The notes under the pieces: model-generated
Database searches by the model: none
What the model saw: the letters and a program-made list of their open reading frames with translations, nothing else
What the model was told of the DNA's origin: nothing
Part shown: piece after piece, positions 18,333 to 19,376 of the stretch
Layout: each line of letters begins with the position of its first letter
Position numbering within the stretch: position 1 is the stretch's first letter
Translations under genes and position numbers: made by a program
Source of the DNA: Evernia prunastri
Taxonomy: Eukaryota > Ascomycota > Lecanoromycetes > Lecanorales > Parmeliaceae
DNA length: 19,376 nt
Assembly: GCA_003184365.1 (NCBI GenBank)
Contig: NKYR01000243.1
Location: forward strand, 205-19,580
Reading direction: 5' to 3'

Positions 18333-19202
18333 GATCGCTGCTGCAGTGACTTGACTTGACTGCATGGAGTGAGTCAAGTTGAATGAAACATCGATTGAAT
18401 CAGAACCCCACTAAAGCCTTAGGACAGGGACACCATCGGCGATACCCACGCCCGACCTTACCCTGCCCCACCCTCCCTTGACCATGATGAGGAGCTGATA
18501 TCTTGACGTTGCATGGATTGCATTACTTTGATTCTCTATTTCCATGAGTAATGTAAGGGTATTTAATATATGAACACTACTATGAGATTTACAGCCTCAG
18601 ATTTGGAATGAGCAGCAGAAGCATCTGGACTGTTGTTCCACAGGGGCCTACTATTTCCAACATTTTTGCACATTTTCGCCGTTGTCTGACCACCATATTG
18701 CGCAGCGTAATTAGGTACTTTGGTGGATCTACGAAAAATAGGCCTATTTAATAGTGGGGTGTCCAGACTAATGCATTTCTTCATAGCTGAAAATCTCTCT
18801 TCATATGTATAGCCCACTTATACTTAAGGATGAGTACAAGGGTTTCAGAGCTAAACTCCTCTTAGTGAATGTTTAATACTAAATACAAGACTCCAGTTAA
18901 GCGTATAGTGAACAAGAGTTCCTATTTTATTCAACGACCTATTTATCTTGGTACAAAGGTCACCGGATCTAGCCTAATTAAGAAGCGGAGAACACTTCAG
19001 CTTCTGCTAGCACTGCACCTCCATCAAATCTTAGTTCATAAATGGAGAAAGTCTCTTTACATGTAAGTTAGCACACAAAAATGTTGTTCTAGCTCCGACG
19101 AGACCCAAATCAGCCTTGATAGACACATTCCTGGGTTGGTGAGGTACATACCTGTCGTGAATAAGTCGACACTTATTGTGATTATCAAACTTCTTCAAGT
19201 GA
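18333..19202. other. Intergenic, no gene recognised
   Basis: Mostly AT-rich with short frames on both strands and no motifs. It follows the hypothetical frame and precedes the 3' end of the ankyrin gene. A weak stem (18354-18361 with 18372-18379) is the only structure noticed. No ankyrin codons are found between 18560 and 19202. Confidence 0.5.
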
Positions 19203-19376
19203 CTATCTAGCACCTGCAACGCGTAGCCTATCGACTACAGCCAGGTGACCACCCTCAGCCGCTGCTTGGAGCGCCGTTCTGCCATATTTACCAGCAGCAG
19301 CAGCATTGACATCGGCCTTTTGTTGGAGCAATCTCTCTATTACTGCTGTATGCCCTAAAGCAGCGGCGCTTACCAT
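19203..19376 (-). CDS. Ankyrin-repeat protein, C-terminal end, rest outside window
   Basis: Read on the minus strand from the right edge: AAALGHTAVIERLLQQKADV, NAAAAGKYGRTALQAAAEGG, HLAVVDRL, then RVAGAR and TAG (19203-19205). This is about one and a half ankyrin units in the pattern seen at the C-terminal ends of fungal NACHT-ankyrin and other ankyrin proteins (GH-AVIERLL--KADVNA, YGRTALQAAAEGGHLAVV). The stop falls where GADVNA would be expected and the sequence reads RVAGAR, so the repeat array may be cut by mutation. The gene's N-terminal part, and hence its type, cannot be seen. Confidence 0.75.
   Translation of the reverse strand: MVSAAALGHTAVIERLLQQKADVNAAAAGKYGRTALQAAAEGGHLAVVDRLRVAGAR

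Noticed and set aside
18354..18379. 8-bp stem with 10-nt loop (acttgact / agtcaagt)
   Set aside because: Too short and isolated, no gene end nearby that it would terminate, and easily due to chance repetition of ttgact.

Overview
The window looks like an accessory, repeat-rich segment of a filamentous ascomycete nuclear genome, probably a Eurotiomycete of the Aspergillus/Penicillium kind (inference). The grounds are genes broken by 45-70 nt GT-AG introns, fungal-type families (DUF7025 AAA ATPase, dynamin-like GTPase, kinesin-light-chain TPR, ankyrin, collagen-like membrane protein), and a repeat pair whose mismatches look like repeat-induced point mutation. Two single 'n' bases (11235 and 12610) show that the scaffold was joined from at least three contigs.

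Layout. 1-1414 (-): N-terminal part of a DUF7025-type AAA ATPase running off the left edge, with two frame changes. 1852-2111: three copies of a ~71-bp repeat. 2138-2554 (-): truncated P-loop gene. 2555-4184: gene-poor. 4185-5703: two ~0.4-kb inverted repeats (retroelement LTR or transposon TIR type). 5929-8328 (+): an eight-exon gene for a HerA/FtsK-like P-loop ATPase, reconstructed here as a 666-aa open frame. 8402-10951: a second, larger inverted repeat whose outer ends carry the 5' end of a collagen-like gene. 11236-12609: a contig holding a 98-99% identical 5'-truncated copy of the ATPase gene and the start of a probable seven-helix membrane protein. 12810-13577 (+): collagen-like membrane protein. 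13652-14759: gene debris (possible terminal exon, broken minus-strand gene, TPR fragment). 15399-17724 (-): intact four-exon dynamin-like GTPase of 725 aa. 19203-19376 (-): ankyrin-repeat 3' end running off the right edge.

Only the ATPase at 5929-8328 and the dynamin at 15399-17724 look complete and intact. The collagen-like gene is intact over its visible frame but lacks a convincing 5' end. The rest are partial, broken or cut by contig ends. I see no operon-like functional unit. What links the region is duplication and decay: the ATPase and the collagen-like gene each occur more than once within 6 kb. The 513-bp near-identity between the sequence before the first 'n' and the sequence after the second suggests that those two contigs overlap and that the piece between them was mis-inserted, so gene order across 10722-13123 should not be trusted.
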